This document shows positions 32,896-47,000 of a stretch of 64,000 bases of DNA, piece after piece. Position 1 is the first letter of the stretch, and every line of letters starts with the position of its first letter. The notes under the pieces were generated by a model. The model had not been told where the DNA came from, did no database searches, and saw only the letters and a list, made by a program, of their open reading frames with translations. Where the stretch lies: the NCBI GenBank assembly GCA_019787685.1, contig JAHNUO010000056.1, positions 1-64,000 on the forward strand, given 5' to 3'. The DNA is from Chiua virens. Taxonomy: Eukaryota > Basidiomycota > Agaricomycetes > Boletales > Boletaceae. The translations under genes were made by a program, and so were the position numbers.

Positions 32896-34459
32896 ATGGG
32901 GGAGTATGACTCGACGATCGGTATGTGACGGTTCAAGTGACAGTTCGGGCCGCCATTAACGGATTTTTATATTCCCGTCAGGTTGCCTCCTAATCGGCGT
33001 ATTTAGTGGGTGTTAGTGTTTCTGTCACCGACGTCGCTCATCCGTTGCCAACCAAGTCAATACCTTCCTGTATGGTCTTGTTACGTACCAGTTCGCAGCC
33101 TACTATTGGAGGAGTAAGTATCATCAAGTAAGCTCTCATCTACAATACTCATACCTCCTCCTAGAATTCAATGACCGGCTAGTTATAAGGTCGGTCGAGG
33201 GCCAGTGCCAGTATATTTTCTTAAATCAGGAACGATTTCAGGTTGATGGTGTTCTTCCTATTCGCATTGGATACGTTCTACAGCGCCGCGTGAGTCCTCT
33301 CGATCTGGTTCCGTACACGACTTGATTGGCTGTCAGACTCATCTACATGGCATACTATTATACGTTAGTGACTTGTCAATTCATGTTTTATATTCATGAC
33401 TGAGTGAATTCCAGCGTGACGAATTATGGTAAACCAGATGCGCTTGAAAGTGAGTGACGGTGTTGCCGTTCCAGCGTGTTCTAACGGCTTTGAAGGGGGT
33501 GTATGGCCATATCCATTAAGCCCTCTCACTACTGCGCTTGCTGCCGTGGTGACTCAGGTATATCTTGGGTATAGGCAAGTATCATAATTATCTCCTTTCA
33601 AAGTCAATCTCAGCAGTGTCTTAGGATTCGACGTTTAACTGGTAGCAGATTCTTGTGTGGCATAGTCATCGTCCTAGCAATCCCAACGGCAATATTGGGC
33701 ATGGTTATCAGCATCGAATCTATGGTCATCACCGTGTAAGTTGCCCGAATGATTTTTTATCTACGAAACTAATGAGATCGTTCAGCATTTCGGAGCTGCC
33801 ACGTCTTACGCGGATGGTAATAGTCTGGCTATGCTTGCAAGTTGCTATAGATGCATTCATAACTAGTATGTTCGTTTATTGTGAGATGCGCAACGCTCGG
33901 TACTCATTTTTAATTACAAGCGACTTTGGTCATCATCTTCGTTCGGTGGCGAGGTGGTTTCCGCAGGACGGACAACGTTATAAACCGACTTATTCGCGGT
34001 GCCATTCAGACAGGTCTCTTCGCCGGGATCTTCTCCCTCGGCGATTTGATCGCATTCGCTGCTGCTCCGAAGATGTACTTGTACAGCACGTTCGCTTTCC
34101 CCATTGGTCGTATTTACACAAACGTGGGTATAGCTAGTGCGTGGGATTGCTATTCGCTGATTCGAGCCTTGTTGGAAGACCCTCATGGACACTCTGCTTA
34201 CCCGCGATACGATCAAGGCAGAGATGGACGCTACCTATGAAATGAACAGGCCGGTAAGCTGCTTATCCGTTTTCGAGTGTTGCTTCGTTCAATCCCTGTA
34301 CAGAGCGCTGCAATAGCCTGGCTTTCTGTGGATGTTGAGGGGTCGGGGATCACTTCTTCGTCGCACACCATAAAAGTCCCGAACGTTGGGGACGTCTCTG
34401 ATGGCTCACCCAAGAACTCCGAGCGTGTAGAATGCAAACATGTCGCGCTGGCAGTGTGA
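32896..34459 (+). CDS. DUF6534 seven-helix membrane protein, intact
   Basis: Start MGEYDSTIG at 32896, then a GTATGT intron. Following exons give LLIGVFINTFLYGLVTYQF, the KFNDRLVIRLMVFFLFALDT exon pair (split across an intron), GVWPYPLSPLTTALAAVV, RIRRLTGSRFLCGIVIVLA, ISELPRLTRMVIVWLCLQVA, DAFITT and GGFRRTDNVINRLIRGAIQT. The series ends with the family signature AFPIGRIYTN, then TLMDTLLTRDT, and stop TGA at 34457-34459. About nine short GT-AG introns all join in frame. The F-N-D-R, L-D-T, T-N-Y-G, R-R-T-D and R-I-Y-T-N-x-L blocks in this order define the DUF6534 pattern found in Agaricomycetes, predicted to have seven transmembrane helices; function unknown. The soluble tail after LLTRD is about 80 residues. 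Three decayed relatives lie at 0.9-2.3 and 10.6-12.4 kb. Confidence 0.85.
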
Positions 34460-35388
34460 GGTGACTACTAGAGCCATACCTCGCGAATTCTCAGAAAGGT
34501 GATTTTCTATTTCAAGTATCGTCTTGCATTTGCTACGCATTCGATCCACTGCGTCGTTCGTTTCTGGATTTTTCTCATACTGGGCTTATATTGTCAAGGG
34601 ATTGGAATACCCGACATGCTTTCCCATTGGCATCGTGTAGGATCTTTCGCAGCACATTCCGTTGTATCATTTCAGTAAGTCGTAAGATAAGGTACTTGGT
34701 ACATAGTACTATAGTGAATTCAGAATTGCAATTCGCCAAGGACTACAATGTTTGCCGCGAATGTCAGCGGAAAGCAGACAAACTGAACGAATCCCTGTAA
34801 TGTGCCAGCGAAGCAGTCCCACAATGTTGCAATTCTCACTACGAGGATGAAACTGTTGGGCTGTGTGGTACGAGAAATTATGTGCTTAATCGCGATGCCG
34901 CCGTTGGCGCCATATCAGATTCACCAATGGTGGCAAGATCTTCTTGAAGTCCCCGGGACCGCATGGCGAGTCCTCGAAACACGATCGGGAACAGTATGTC
35001 AAGCATCTTGCAGCAAGTTGCACAGTGATAAGTATGTAACTTCAAGTTGCTGCCAGTGGCTTGCCGAGTAATATTCCTATTTCGTGACTGTTCTGCCTTA
35101 GGTCCTCATGCCTATGGACAAAATGATTGGGCCACTGGCGCCTGGGATGCAATCACTCACTTCAAGATAACCTCCAAAATATATGGGAGATAATAATAGA
35201 TACTCATGATCACATTACGGAGTTGCGGCCTGAAACATATTGTCATTTTATCAATGATATTGCAGAACATAACTTACATCGTACAAAGCTAGTAGCTATT
35301 ATGTAATCCAACAGCACGTGACCATGACTTTCTGTTGAATTGATAGGCGCAGATTACATAAGGCGTTGACCATTGACCCTAGACCAAA
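34460..35388. other. intergenic region
   Basis: About 930 bp between the DUF6534 gene and the reductase. Short frames (34591-34800 and 34802-35071) have no recognisable motif or convincing splice context. Confidence 0.35.
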
Positions 35389-36788
35389 ATGTCCGTTTGC
35401 CTTCGTACATGGCTTTCTGAACGAGGTGTGTCCGTACCTGAACATGATTTGTGTATGTTTTTAAAGGCTAGATATGTAGTTACCGCATGTCCATGGACGT
35501 TCGGTCTCATTTTCTCCATCGGTGCATTTACCGTCGCGCGTTTCTTGCTCAAAACACTGCTTGTCCTTGCCCAAACCTTTGTTTTGCCTGGAACAGATGT
35601 GCGTATGAGTATTATACACGTCAAGGTGACGCTGACATACTCTTTTTTAGCTCAAGAAATTTGGTGCAAACAAAGGCGCTTGGGCAGGTGTGTCGTGTGT
35701 TGAAAATTCCCATTCCCCCCTCAAATTCAGCGTCCACAGTCATCACTGGTGCATCTGACGGTATTGGAAAGGAGTTTGCCTTGCAATTGGCCTCTGCGGG
35801 TTTCAGCATCCTGCTTGTCGCACGCAATGAGGCTGCATTGTCTTCCGTTGCTGCTGAAATTGGTATGTTCCTTTTGTGACGTGCATATACGCTGCTGATA
35901 TCATGTTTGTAGCGCGCAAAACGTCAGGCAAGATAGAAACTCGAATTCAATTGATCGATTTCGCGAAAAATGATGCAGCAGCCCTTGATGCATTCAAATC
36001 CACTGTCGATGCCTTGGACGTCGGCGTCCTTGGTTGGTACCCTTCCCCTTTTGTGCTTCGCTATGCTTCACTGACCGGCGGTTATCCTGATGGCAGTGAA
36101 TAATGTTGGCAAGTCGCACGCGATGCCGACATATTTCGCCGAAACGGAAGAGCAAGAAAATGAAGACATCATCGCTATTAACATCAACGGCACAGTCCGT
36201 GTCACGCGCGCCGTGCTTCCTGGTATGATTAAACGGTCAGCTATTCCCCGTGTAGTTGTCCAACGACTCTAACGAACGATCTTTTGTAGAAAATGCGGGT
36301 TAATACTAAACATTGGGTCTTTTGCTGGTCAGGTTGCTTCCCCCATGCTAGCACCCTACTCAGGTAGCAAAGCATTCTTAACAACCTTCACGAGCGCACT
36401 CCAAGAGGAAGTCCGGGCACACAATGTCGTCGTCCAACATCTGAACACATACTATGTTGTCCGTTTCTCTTTTCCTCCCTCCCTCCCTTCTTTCCTCACC
36501 TTACATTCTTAGGTCTCAAAAATGTCCGGGATTAGGAGGTCGACCGCACTGGTACCGACACCTTCAGCCTACGTCCGCTCCGTGTTGAATAAAATCGAGT
36601 TGTCGTGCGGAGCAGCCATGTCCGACCGACCTGGTACTATTACACCGTTCTGGAGTCATGCCTTGGTCGATTACTTCATTCACGTTGTCGGATGGAAGTC
36701 CATGTTCATCTCTCATACCCACAAGTCGCTCAAAGATGTCCGCCGTCGTACTTTAAGAAAGCTGGAGCGAGAAGCGAAGAAACAGTAG
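35389..36788 (+). CDS. IFA38: very-long-chain 3-oxoacyl-CoA reductase
   Basis: Short-chain dehydrogenase of the microsomal fatty-acid elongase, reducing the 3-keto intermediate with NADPH at the ER membrane. The N-terminal hydrophobic helix ([20 protein letters not shown]) is followed by [18 protein letters not shown] and the Rossmann motif [13 protein letters not shown] (TGxxxGxG). Next come [25 protein letters not shown] with the catalytic Ser, and the active-site APYSGSK (Tyr-x3-Lys). The gene continues with [16 protein letters not shown] and a C-terminal basic helix ending EAKKQ, reminiscent of ER-retention dilysine tails. Six or seven GT-AG introns of 45-55 bp preserve the frame. Start at 35389 (aaaATG) is the first in-frame Met; an additional N-terminal intron cannot be excluded. 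Stop TAG at 36786-36788. All catalytic residues are present. Confidence 0.88.
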
Positions 36789-38045
36789 GAGCGAGGGGTT
36801 CTGAATTGGACGATATCCCGTATTCCGCCGGGAAGCGATTCTGGTTCTAATGTTATTTATTTTCGTTTGTGGCCGTCCGTTGTCGTTTTGAACGTAAGTT
36901 GTTTGTGTTCAGATCTTGCTGATGCGCACGTTGTGAGGGACGATTTTCAAGTATGACTTTGGGCAATCAACCAGATTACACCCTTGAACCCGCATCTAAT
37001 TCTGAGTCGCAGATGCCGAGTCTATTGTAGGCGATGACCAGCGACACATCAGGAAAGCGGGCTTATAACGTTATCGCTTGACGACTCTTGATTGAACGGT
37101 TGAGCAGTTCTCCTCCAATCGCAGCTCTCAAAATCGACCAAGCGAGCCTTAGCGAAGTATTACGGGAATATCGCCACGCTAAGCGCTCATCGAGTGCTCA
37201 ATGAGCGACTTACAAAACCCCGATGCAGTCGATGCCTTTGCCGAGATTGCTGGCGAACACATGTGTACTATTACTACATTGTATAGTCGCATAGCTGTGC
37301 TCGGATGCGGTCAAGATTAATATCCAATCTACTAATTACTAATGGGGAACAAAGTTTAAGTTCAACGTTCAACGTTTAACGTCCAACTTGAATATTCAAG
37401 CTCAAGTTACGTACTAGTAATAACGTAGGTTGGTACCTCTAGTACTCAGATTCTTTGAAGCGGAGTCATGGACTTACTTTTGCCATCAGACTGCGAAGTA
37501 GCACATACACTGACAGGAATAGGAAGCAACATCTGTCCACGGGTCCTCGACGCCTGCGCCCTTAACCCAGGGTGAAGGGACCGTTCAGGGTGCTGCATCG
37601 CAAGTATTCTTGGAAGGTCCGAGCACAACTTGTTACCTTAGTTGGGCTTTGCGATCCAACGTTGTCGAAACCCCCCAATTGGCTTTCAGCATTCCCGGGC
37701 CGGGTACAGACCAGCCCGGTTATTTAGTTTTTGGACCCACCGCAGTGGTGTAACTGCGCAAACGGTGAGTGGTACCTCTCTGCTCTATTTGACATGCAAC
37801 ATGTAAAACGCAAGGCTATATGTCTGCCAAGTAGGCGAGTGCATTTGCGCCCAAGGCGTGTCGCATGCTGCATGTAGCTCCAATTTTGGAGAAGTTCCCA
37901 CTTGGAGCCCTGGCTGGATCAATTTCGGTTCGGTTATGGCTGGGCCTATAAATCCGGATCCGGTTGCTTGCGGGGATAACTGGGAGATCTCGTTGGAACG
38001 TTTATAGGTGTTGAAATACGTCCTCACTACTCGTTCTTCGTTACC
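36789..38045. other. intergenic region with short AACGTT-rich repeat
   Basis: About 1.25 kb with no supported gene. At about 37349-37395 four or five imperfect copies of TTCAACG/TTTAACG/TCCAAC lie in tandem. Minus-strand frames (37446-37628, 37785-38219) have no motif. The promoter of the giant gene is presumably in the last few hundred bases. Confidence 0.4.
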
Positions 38046-41000
38046 ATGATGTCGCCACTCAAATCCGACAACCTTTCTCCTCTCAAGAGGGGTGCGAGCC
38101 CGCGGATCGACTGCCGCAGCATGTTTTCTGCAGAATATCCCACCGCGACGTTGTCGCCAATAGGGGATAGACTTATACGACGCGACAAACTTATGGAAGA
38201 TGCCCGAAAGAGCACTCAAGAAGTTAAGCTACGTGGGGCACCACTTCCACTTGTTTGGGTATGATGATCACAAGTTATAAGAGCTTTCCTACTAATGACC
38301 CGTAGGTGCTCGTGTCAGACAATATCATACCAGATTATGCCGTGCCATTCTCAGAAGCTTATGGTGGCCCTCAGTTCATTGCACGCGCATTCTTAGAAGT
38401 AAAGTCGTTCTCATTCCTCCGCGATGCGTCCTCTGATATCAGCTGGGGTAAATTAGGGCCACTATTGTAAGGATCTGAATCTGCTCATTTGTCTACTCTC
38501 AACATATCTGTCAGGCGTTGGAAAGGCAGGAACTGGAATGCCATCGGGTGCCCTTATTACCTACGCAGGTCGGCAGGTGACCGTGAGTCCTGCGTGCATG
38601 TCGCCTTTTTGATAGTCTCGTGACCAGCTTTACTAGGTAAAACGATATGAAGTTCTCTGCTCTGCGATTGAAATGCGATGGAATGTCAGTCAAGGACGCG
38701 ACAAGTTTCAGCAAAGTTCTTTCATTGTCTCGAGCACTGCGCAACATTCCTCTAAAACAGAGAAAGAGATTTCGACAAGCCTGCTACTGAATAGCGAGAT
38801 ATTGCGTGTCATTCCAGACGATAAGAAGGAGAGGTACTTCTGCTTGTTACCATCAACGAACGAATCTCTGATTCGTGTACCCTTCTAGTTATGACCATTC
38901 CGTTGATAAGCATCTTTCACCTTTGACCCCCGTCAGCCCTCACGTGATAACTTCCGCAACCCTTGAGGAAGCAGCAGGACGGTCTAAACTATTTGGTCCA
39001 GGCTCACATTTGTCGATGTTTCCATCACATCGCAAGGAAGACAGGGTCAACGAACCTTTCATTTTTCAGTCCGCACCCCAAACTCCGCAGGGCCATAATT
39101 GCTCCCGCACGTGTGGGTGTGGCGCTCTCCATATCGACAGTGGTAATATAGACACATCGCAAATCAATCAAGCTTCAAAGCTATTCCCTGAAGCTGTGGA
39201 AAGAGTCCAGAAGGTGCACAGACTGAGTAGCCCTCTGCAATTTCATAAGTTTGTTTTGGAGTCTTCTACTTGTCTGCGAGGGATTGATTTATATTTCAGG
39301 AGTTCTTTTACTGCTCATAACCACAACGAACAAGATCCAGCGATCCGTGAGCCGTCTCAATCCCGTAGTCGTACTGGCTCGCTCTCGCAAATGTTGTCAG
39401 CTCGTCTCACAAGCCCTCGTGGTAAGGAGACCATTCCCGAGCAATGGAACACGCACCGTCTCCTTCAGAATGAACACAGAGCTACGAGTCCTCATACGAA
39501 GAGCATTCTCTCTCCTATCAATCATTTTCTACTTCCAGAGACATTGGCTGCTTCTGCTACTCCTACAATTGGTTCTCCTAAGAGACTGGCCCTTTTTACC
39601 GAAGATACCATCGGACGCAATCTCTCAGATACCGAGAGCGAAACGTATTCGAATCGTTTCACGTTCGTGTCTACATTCTCTGTCCTGGTTACCCTCTGAA
39701 TTTTCTCGTAGCAATGCTCAACCGTCCAGTGCGGTCAGAGTATCTTCTCCGTTGACTGGTCGCCGCGAGTTATCCGGACTCGGTACATCTGGCCCTGGCT
39801 ACCATCGTTCATCACTTCACGCCAAGCATAGGGACGATAACCGATCTCTCAGTGATACCGAAAGTGGCTCAATAAATCGGAGTGCCCTCCCTACTGCGGT
39901 TTCTCCGGTCACAATTTCAGGGAGGACTGAGAGAATTGTCGACGGAACTCCCCAGGGCCGGATTAGTGCAGGTTCTCATGAACTGAAGCCCCATATGCGG
40001 CACGTTCCTCAAGATACCTTGGTCCAGATGCCACGACCGATCCATCCGAGTTCCCCTATTTGGTCGATCGGGCAATCGTTAAAGGGAATGAAAAAAGAGA
40101 GTGATGATTGGTTTGTTCCAGTTTTTTTGTTGCAGTGTTGTGCTCTTATTACTCTTTAGTGAGGTTGTGTCCACGACGTTTGGCGTTGATGGTCGTAGCG
40201 CCGTTGTAGAGTTCGATGAATCAAGAGGTCAAAATCGTCGTGCTGCTCTCGGTTCTGAATTACGATCCACGCCGATCGTTGTGTCCCCTGGTCCTCCATT
40301 ACGGCCTTCGTTAGTGGCGGATTTTTCGACGGACGTGTCGACCAAGTCCATAAACCGCTTTCAGGGTGATATCCCGGTGCGACTCCGGTCACCTCGTTCA
40401 TCCGTTACGGGACCGCTGGCCGCTGTGTCCCTAGGTGTTGACCACCAGCTTTCGAAATCCCCACCTATACGGACTGCTCTCGGTTCTGAATTACGGCACT
40501 CGTTAGTGGCGGAATCTTTAGCGGACACATCAACCGGGTCCACATATCGCCCTAAGGGTGACGTGTCTGCGAGAGTCCAGTCACCTAGTCCACGCGTTGC
40601 AGAACCGTTGGTCGTCGCGTCCCCTCGTGCCGGTCAGCATCAGCCCTCGGAATCCGTTCCCATAAAGATCGCGCCTCTTGAAGTCGGTTCCGGTGCTCCT
40701 CGCCGCCGGCTTAGTTCCAATGTAGAATTGTCAGGTAAACTGAGGACATCGTCTCGCGGCCATGACACACCTTCGAAACTCGAGGTGGCAGCTGTTACCA
40801 CTGGCATTTCCGGAAGCACTTCCAATGAGTCTCCAGTCGTTTCTTCATCCCGTCCGATCGCAGACAGAAGTCAAGAGGATCGGTTCACAACTCGAAGGTC
40901 AGGTTTTGCTCGTGGCACGAACACGACGGACATTCAGGAAAGGGTTGATGATCTCTCTGATGCCTCGTAGGTGATCCTTCCTCATAGGAGCGCTTTCTTC

Positions 41001-44000
41001 TGACGTTACGTTAGGAAATCAGTCGGGCCAACCACTATCGCTACCGCGACATTGGGTGGACATTTGCAACGAGGACGTCCCGAGATCGACGAACAAGTGT
41101 CGGAAGAGCTACAACGGAAAGATTCCTGGACGATCGAAGCTAGACGCGGCCGGGCCAATTCACCTGCTGATCCCCAATGTTCTAGTCTTAAGCCGCACGC
41201 TATGCAGCGTGTCGCCGGATGTATTGATGCCGGTGACAGAGACCACAGTTACGGGTCGGCGCAAGGCACCCATGTCATCACTGGCAATGAGACGTTCCGA
41301 TCCCCACAAGGCGACTTGGTTCAGATACAGACCTCCGAATGGTGCGAAGTCTTTAATGATGGTATTCCTCGATCCTTCGATCGAAAATTAAGGTAGTCTT
41401 TGTACCAGTTGGCACGGCACAGATGCTAACCGAAATCTAAGTGGTCCGGAGAAGGGTGGTTTCAGTCGCTCTTCCGACCAGAATAATGATAATGAGACCA
41501 CGGAGGTAGCAGTAGCGCGTATTAACTCTCAATCGCAAGCCGATACTAAGATGGTGTCCAATACTTCGTCCCTGGGTGATCGCATGGTTCGAGAGGATCT
41601 CGTGATGCGAGAATCGGTTCCAGCTATCCTCACCAAACCGCTCCGAGTTGAGAGGGGAGCCGCATCAAACTTGGAAGTGTCGCGCAAGGTGACAGCATCC
41701 GACCAATTTTCTCAGGACATCCCAGCACATTAGTGGGTACTCGCACTGGATACATTGATCGTTGTTCTCACGTTTCCTATAGTCCTCCTGGTGTCGATCC
41801 CAGTCATATCAGGGATACGGCGTATCGATTGGGAAGGAGTGAAGATGAGGAATCCCGACGAGGCGAAGCGGGGTGGGATGAGAAGACGCACACGATGGCG
41901 TCGACCACGCGAAGCAAATATACGGTACCTCGCAGCAAGCATTTAGAGACCGAGGATGGCGTGGATGTGACCTCCACGGAACGTAAGGAGGTTGATTTCA
42001 GGCGAGATGAGACCAGGTAGGGCATAGGAGTCGTTTGATTGTGTTCTGGCTGATGGGAAATTCTCTAGTCTCCCCAGTGGTGTCGCAGTCGAGGACCGTG
42101 TCGTACACGAAATCAAAGGTCAGAGGAAGTTAAATGGGAATCTTGTTAACAAAGATAAGCCTACTTCATCCAAGCAAGAGGGTTCGGTAGTGTCCGCGGT
42201 ACTCGCAGCGGCGTGTGTTGCCGCCGTCGCATACGAGGCTGCTACCGAGTCCCAGCACGAGAAACATTCAAAACACAGTGACGTTTTGCTTGAAGACCGC
42301 CGCAATGTCGCGAAAGATACCGCTGTGAATAGCACCGTATGCAAGACAGCATCATCAAGGTCTTCGAAGACGACAGCGCGTGTCCCTACAGCGCCCTCCT
42401 TGAACAAAGCTGATACAGACATTGATCGTATCCGGTACGTGGGATCAGCATCCATCTGACTGAATGTACATACCAACTCTCATAGAAGATCTATCGATGA
42501 ACGAAGTGCTCAGCTTGAGACGAGCGACGAACGAAAACGCGTCGAGCACTTGGATAGCCGCACAGGTAAGCTCTTCGTCGGGTACGCTTTTCTGTGTTCA
42601 CAAACAATGTCAAGACACTCTGGGCGTAGGCGCCCGATCGGACGACTGTCCCGATGTCTCCACTGGAAGCATGGTTGTAGTATCTGAAGAGAAGCTACTA
42701 TCAACAGAAGGAAACGTCATCGAGAACGTATCTTTGAATCAAACAAGACAACAGAACTTCGTGGGGTCGGAGCACGCGATGCTTGTTAGCGGGAAAACTC
42801 AAGAGGAACGGGACGCCTACAAAAAGATGATGTACGTCACCCAGGCGTGAGTTCCATCGTGCTCTGTTCACATCGATCTTTTGAAACTGATCTCGTCTAG
42901 GGTTGCGTCACGGGAGCGCAAGATGGACGCAGTGGTACAAGGTAGCAGCTCGACTCAAGACCTTTCCCTCTCCGTCGGATCTGAAGAACATCTAGAAACG
43001 AGCAGAGAGCGAGATGTACTGACTTGCAAGACATCATCCACGAAATGCGAGGACGGATACTTATCCGCTTGTCCGAGTCCAAGCGCAAGATCACAAGAGC
43101 AGACAATCGTTGCAGTCTCTCCTGAAGTATGCGCGCACGTAGAGCAAACGTCGACAAATGGAACGATGAGGTGAGCGTGTTCCGTCTCAGATACAGGCAT
43201 GTACAGAAGGGTTCGTCACAGAAACGATTTTGCGAAATTCCCGGAATCAGCTTCAGACAATCAAGGAGTACGACGAGCGGAAATCGTCGCAGTGCAGTCC
43301 GGAACGGCGACGAGTGGATCCTCTGAGGAGGTTCGAGATGCGAGTTCATTCTCTAGAATCGACCTGATCCAATATGACAAGACGATCGAATCGTGTACCG
43401 ACGAGTCTCGTCAGTCGTTCACAGAAACCTATGTGGATAGATCCCATGTTTCGACCCTTCAGACCAGTCCAGGGACCATCCAGGAAACCCAACATACCGA
43501 CGTGTCAACTTCCTCGACCATGAAAATCCACATGTCCGGGGACACGATCGAGCACATTTCGTCTGTGTCAGCACTGGACGACAGCAAGCTCGTGACGACA
43601 GACATTGTAGCATCCCACGTTGAGACCACCTTGGACACCATCGCAACTAACGCCATTCAGGAAACGCACCCGATATCTCAAGGACTCGTTCCAAATTCGA
43701 TCTCCCCCCTCGAGCCACCTAACATCGTCATCGATGACACTTGGTCGTCCACACATAAGGATGAAGTAGTTGTGACAACCGTAATAGTAACGTCAGCATC
43801 TCTTCTCTTGTTTTTTAGTACAACCCAAGCTAACTTCGCCGGTAGAAATGAGGAAAGACCGAGCTCGAGCGTACACGATGTTGACCACGAGCAACATGTC
43901 GCATCCGACACTCGCGAACTCAGTCGAGGGCTATTACTCGCTGGAGAGTCTTCACAATCTACCGGCGACGCATCGCACGGTTCAATACGAAGCGAGGAGC

Positions 44001-47000
44001 AGACGTGCCTGCTCGACGGCAACCCACCACCACAAAACGAGTCGGATAACGTTGGCTTATCCGTCACGATGGCCCCTCTCGACGGCGGCCGCAGCCCCAG
44101 ACTACGTCGTCTCCCTACACTCCTGCCTCTCGACGAGGAAGCGACCACAGTGACAGAGGTCGATGCACGTTCGATCAGCATTGTCCAAGATTCGCACGTC
44201 ACGGTTGGTACGTCAGAAGACAACAGATCCACAAGTGGGTCCATCACTGTATCGCGACCCCGGGATGCCCCGTCTCTCGTGTTGCAACCTGTCACCGTGC
44301 TCTCTACGCGCGACGAGAGTCCTCTGACGTCGGGCACGGAGTTGCATGGGCTTCTGCTTCAACAGTTGGGACACGGGCAATCTCGTGAGCTGGAGGTCGT
44401 CAAAGAAGAGTATGAAGCTCATGAGTCTCAAGGGTATACCTCTGTCGTCGAGAACGATGGCGAAATTTCGACTGAACAAAGAGTCGAAGAAGACGCTGTG
44501 CTGTCAGTGCAAGTCTCGACGAAAGCAACGATGGGAAAATCCGTTGCGACCATTGCCGTTCCGTCAGTTTCCACGGCGGATAATTCTTATAGCAGGTCCG
44601 TGGCAACAAGCTCATCCTGTCCAACGGTCCTAACCTTATTTACAGTACGTTCAACGCAACAGTGACATCGCAAGTCGAGAAAAATGATGACGAGGTCCAT
44701 ACGGAGGGGATCTCCAGCGCGGAACTGACCCGATGTAGCTCACCTTCGCCTGTCGCAGCGTCGGAGACTCGGACAACCTCGGATGCCGCGCGTATTTCGG
44801 GGGGTGACGTCGTGGACGCCTGTGTCATTGTGGCCGTTGCTGCTGCAGGCCTCCACTTAATGGATGATATCATCCACGGGGATACGTCCTCGATGGAGGT
44901 GATCCAACAGCAAACGACGTCCGAGTCAGAGGCGTCGAGAGAGGTGTGCGATGTTCATGAACAAGTGATCTCGTGAGTGAAACGATCCTTCTCCGTGGTC
45001 TTGCTATTTTCTGACGTTCGGAACAGGGAGAGTGCAACCATTTCGGTGACCCGAAAGGACGCGGATCAGGACGCTTCTGTCTCGCAACAAAGTTTGGTGG
45101 AACAAGAGCAAGTGACGTCCACATCGGAGCAGATCAGCAGCGGAAGCGCGACGGTGGCATCCAACGTCCTGGATTCAAGATCAAAATCTGTGTTACAGGA
45201 GCGATCCGCTCTTGAGACGGAGACGGTTCAAGTACGTACCAGGTCAGTGTTCTTTTCATCTGTTGGCCTCCATGTCATTTGCATTGGGGATGTTCCTCTA
45301 TAACTGTTCTGCGACAGTGCTACGTCAGAAACAAGTGCGATTCAAGTTGCAGAAGGCACATCCGCGTCGGCGCACGAAACCCACGTTTCTGTCTCGCAAC
45401 AACATTTGATAGGACAGGAGCAAGTCGAACAAGTGGCGTCCACGTCGGAGCATGTCAGCAGCGGAAGCGTGACGGTGGTATCCAACGTTGGCCTGGAATC
45501 AAGATCAGAATCTGTGTTACAGGAACGATCCGCTCTTGAGACGGAGACGGTCCAAGTACGTAATAGGTCAGTATTCTTTTCGCCTGTTGGCCTCTACGTC
45601 GCTGAGGATGTTTATTTGTGACTGTTCTGCGACAGCGTCACGTCCGAAACGAGTACGAGACAAGTTGCAGAGGACACGTCCACGTCGCTTTGCTTGGACA
45701 CGACCGCCCATGCTACGGAGAACATCCAGAGATCCGATTCTGGCGACCGCTCATGCCAGTCTTCCGCTGGCTACTGGCGAGGATCGCTGGCGGAAGGTAC
45801 CTTGCCCGATCCGCAGTGCGTCCTGTTCCATGATCCGTGTTGCACGCACTCATGCTTTGGCAGGCTCGATTCGCGTCCCTCCAGTCGTGCAGAGACGCCC
45901 CATCTCGTCTTGCAGTCTTCATGCAGTTCCCCAGGTGTCATATGCACCTCCCCCCTCGCAGACGTCGAATCAGAACCCGGGACGCCGGTCGTCGTCGAGA
46001 CGGACGACACGTGCAGTTTCACCAGACGGGACGTGGAAACAAGACAAGAATCGGCGATTGATTTGCGTGCGGATAGGTGCGCGGTTTTACTCCATTGTGA
46101 TGTTGTCCTGTCAACAAGTTTCATAGCGCTTCGGAAATCGTGTTGGAGAGAGACCAGGTACAGAGTCGCGGTGAGGTCGAGGCAAACGATGAGCAGCAGG
46201 CCGCGAGGATGAGGGTACAATACCGTGGAGACCTGGATACTGCAAGCGGCCTTGGTGTCGGCGAGACTGCTTCTCTGGGTACGCACCGTGAAGCTGTCGC
46301 GGTGATCGGAGAGCACCAAGAAACAATGTCCGTATCTCGTTGTCGTCTCAACATGCAGGCTAATCACGCGATTGTAGCGACGCAACTGCGACCTCCGCGG
46401 GCGAACGCGCTGTCGACGCCACGTCAGAGTCGACCAAACGGGTTAGCAGCACGATTCGGGATGAGCTCACGACACAGCAGCGAACGGCGGTGACAACCTC
46501 CGACGAGATCCGCGACACGTCGGTGCACCAGGTGCTTGACGTTAGTGAATCTGGGCAGCAAGATACGACTGGCTGCAGGTCCTCCGTTGCGTTGGTCTCC
46601 GCGTCCGCGTCCGACACGGTGATGATGGACCAAACGCTCACGATGCAAACGGATGAGAAAGAGGCGGGTTGGAATAGCATATCTGAGACAGACGCTGTAC
46701 TTTTCGATGCCAGTCCGTCCCCGACGTCGTGGAGAGACGGTGACGTCGAACACGAGGCTGTGGGGTTGGAACGATCGGCGAGTCGGGTGTCCGTGTGAGT
46801 GACGCTGACGCGTGCCATGGTGTCTGGTTTGCTGACATGGGTATTTCTAGTGACCGTGTACGGACGTCCAGTCACGACGATGTCGAACGGAAGACGATCG
46901 TGTCGGAGGGGCAAGAAGAGCACACTTTGGAATCGATGGCTGTTGTTGGATCGGCACAGGTTGGAGTGTTCGTGACCTCTGTGGGAGAGGGTGTGGAGAT

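Noticed and set aside
43762..43838. Transmembrane-like segment in the giant gene (VVTTVIVTSASLLLFF)
   Set aside because: The stretch runs into a tttttag acceptor and is best read as a 53-bp intron starting gtagttgtg, not as protein.
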